Made by a program: the position numbers and the translations under genes. Source: Candidatus Zixiibacteriota bacterium (lineage in GTDB: Bacteria; Zixibacteria; MSB-5A5; GN15; PGXB01). From it: 64,000 nucleotides of DNA. A model generated the notes under the pieces. The model was given only the letters and a program-made list of their open reading frames with translations, had not been told where the DNA came from and made no database searches. Positions 63,907-64,000 of this stretch are shown piece after piece. Each line of letters begins with the position of its first letter. Within the stretch, counting starts at the first letter, position 1. Where the stretch lies: assembly GCA_026397505.1 (NCBI GenBank), contig JAPLUR010000125.1:1-64000 (forward strand), given 5' to 3'.

Positions 63907-64000
63907 AGATGCTGCTCAACGGCGAATGGGTGGATCGCAATCAAAAGATTGAAGTTACCGATCCTTATGACAATTCAACAATTGATACCGTACCATCGGG
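63903..64000 (+). CDS. Aldehyde dehydrogenase (N-terminus only; cut by window edge)
   Basis: An ATG overlapping the stop of the preceding gene (ATGA) opens [20 protein letters not shown], then [11 protein letters not shown], the standard N-terminus of NAD(P)-dependent aldehyde dehydrogenases (LINGEWV...V.NPYDG..I..VP). The catalytic part is outside the window. Confidence 0.82.
   Translation, partial: MKMLLNGEWVDRNQKIEVTDPYDNSTIDTVPS

Noticed and set aside
1-64000. CRISPR arrays, tRNA or rRNA genes, insertion sequences
   Set aside because: Looked for repeat-spacer patterns, T-arm motifs and transposase signatures; only the tmRNA T-arm was found.

Overview
The window reads as chromosome of an uncultured, Gram-negative-type bacterium, with lipoproteins, O-antigen-type polysaccharide genes, tmRNA and many Hanks-type Ser/Thr kinases fused to TPR repeats. 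That kinase-TPR-TolB style is typical of FCB-group and neighbouring candidate phyla such as Zixibacteria. The assignment is an inference from gene style only; there is no rRNA here to test it.

Layout. 1-1857: metal (Zn/Mn) ABC transporter on the minus strand, its permease cut by the window edge. 1957-4426: a divergent pair, a secreted metzincin-like protease and a TPR lipoprotein. 4462-13483: exopolysaccharide/O-antigen locus (apparently internally deleted Wzx flippase, pyruvyltransferase-family protein, FrhB-like protein, GT2, Wzy-like polymerase, two GT4 enzymes, Wzz-like chain-length protein). 13484-19781: accessory stretch on the minus strand. Three consecutive units (C-GCAxxG-C-C protein; membrane pentapeptide-repeat protein; YwgA-like plus HD phosphohydrolase pair) each carry a copy of the same ~90-120 bp repeat on their 3' side, giving a cassette-like look. 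19881-20242: tmRNA with a good promoter. 20720-23452: lipoprotein, unknown exported protein, methyltransferase. 23555-28805: kinase-TPR cluster 1, with a frameshift and a truncated kinase head. 28996-36211: housekeeping (DUF169, AI-2E family exporter, mutM, DUF1858, lipoprotein, IscU/NifU, birA, nadC, mscS).

36212-44085: a 1413-residue kinase/TPR/GAF/AAA+ regulator, a small exported peptide gene that may be its target, an HTH regulator, a decayed repeat-protein pseudogene and a DinB-like protein. 44415-48140: the best candidate for something undescribed. A radical SAM/SPASM protein is followed at zero spacing by a 30-codon Cys/aromatic-rich peptide gene with a near-perfect ribosome binding site, then a second radical SAM/SPASM protein; this is the layout of a ribosomally made, radical-SAM-modified peptide (RiPP) locus. 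An ArsR-type regulator with its own operator and another tiny ORF follows, closed by a terminator. 48324-59149: enoyl-CoA hydratase, methyltransferase, kinase-TPR cluster 2, an M29-like aminopeptidase and a second truncated kinase head. 59408-64000: an acylating aldehyde dehydrogenase, divergent from an operon of an unrecognised enzyme, a homoserine dehydrogenase-type protein and an aldehyde dehydrogenase cut by the window edge.

The main themes are sensing through a paralogous kinase-TPR family whose 5' ends appear to recombine, surface polysaccharide synthesis with a damaged flippase gene, and a probable RiPP locus. All calls come from reading the sequence by eye; no database search was possible.
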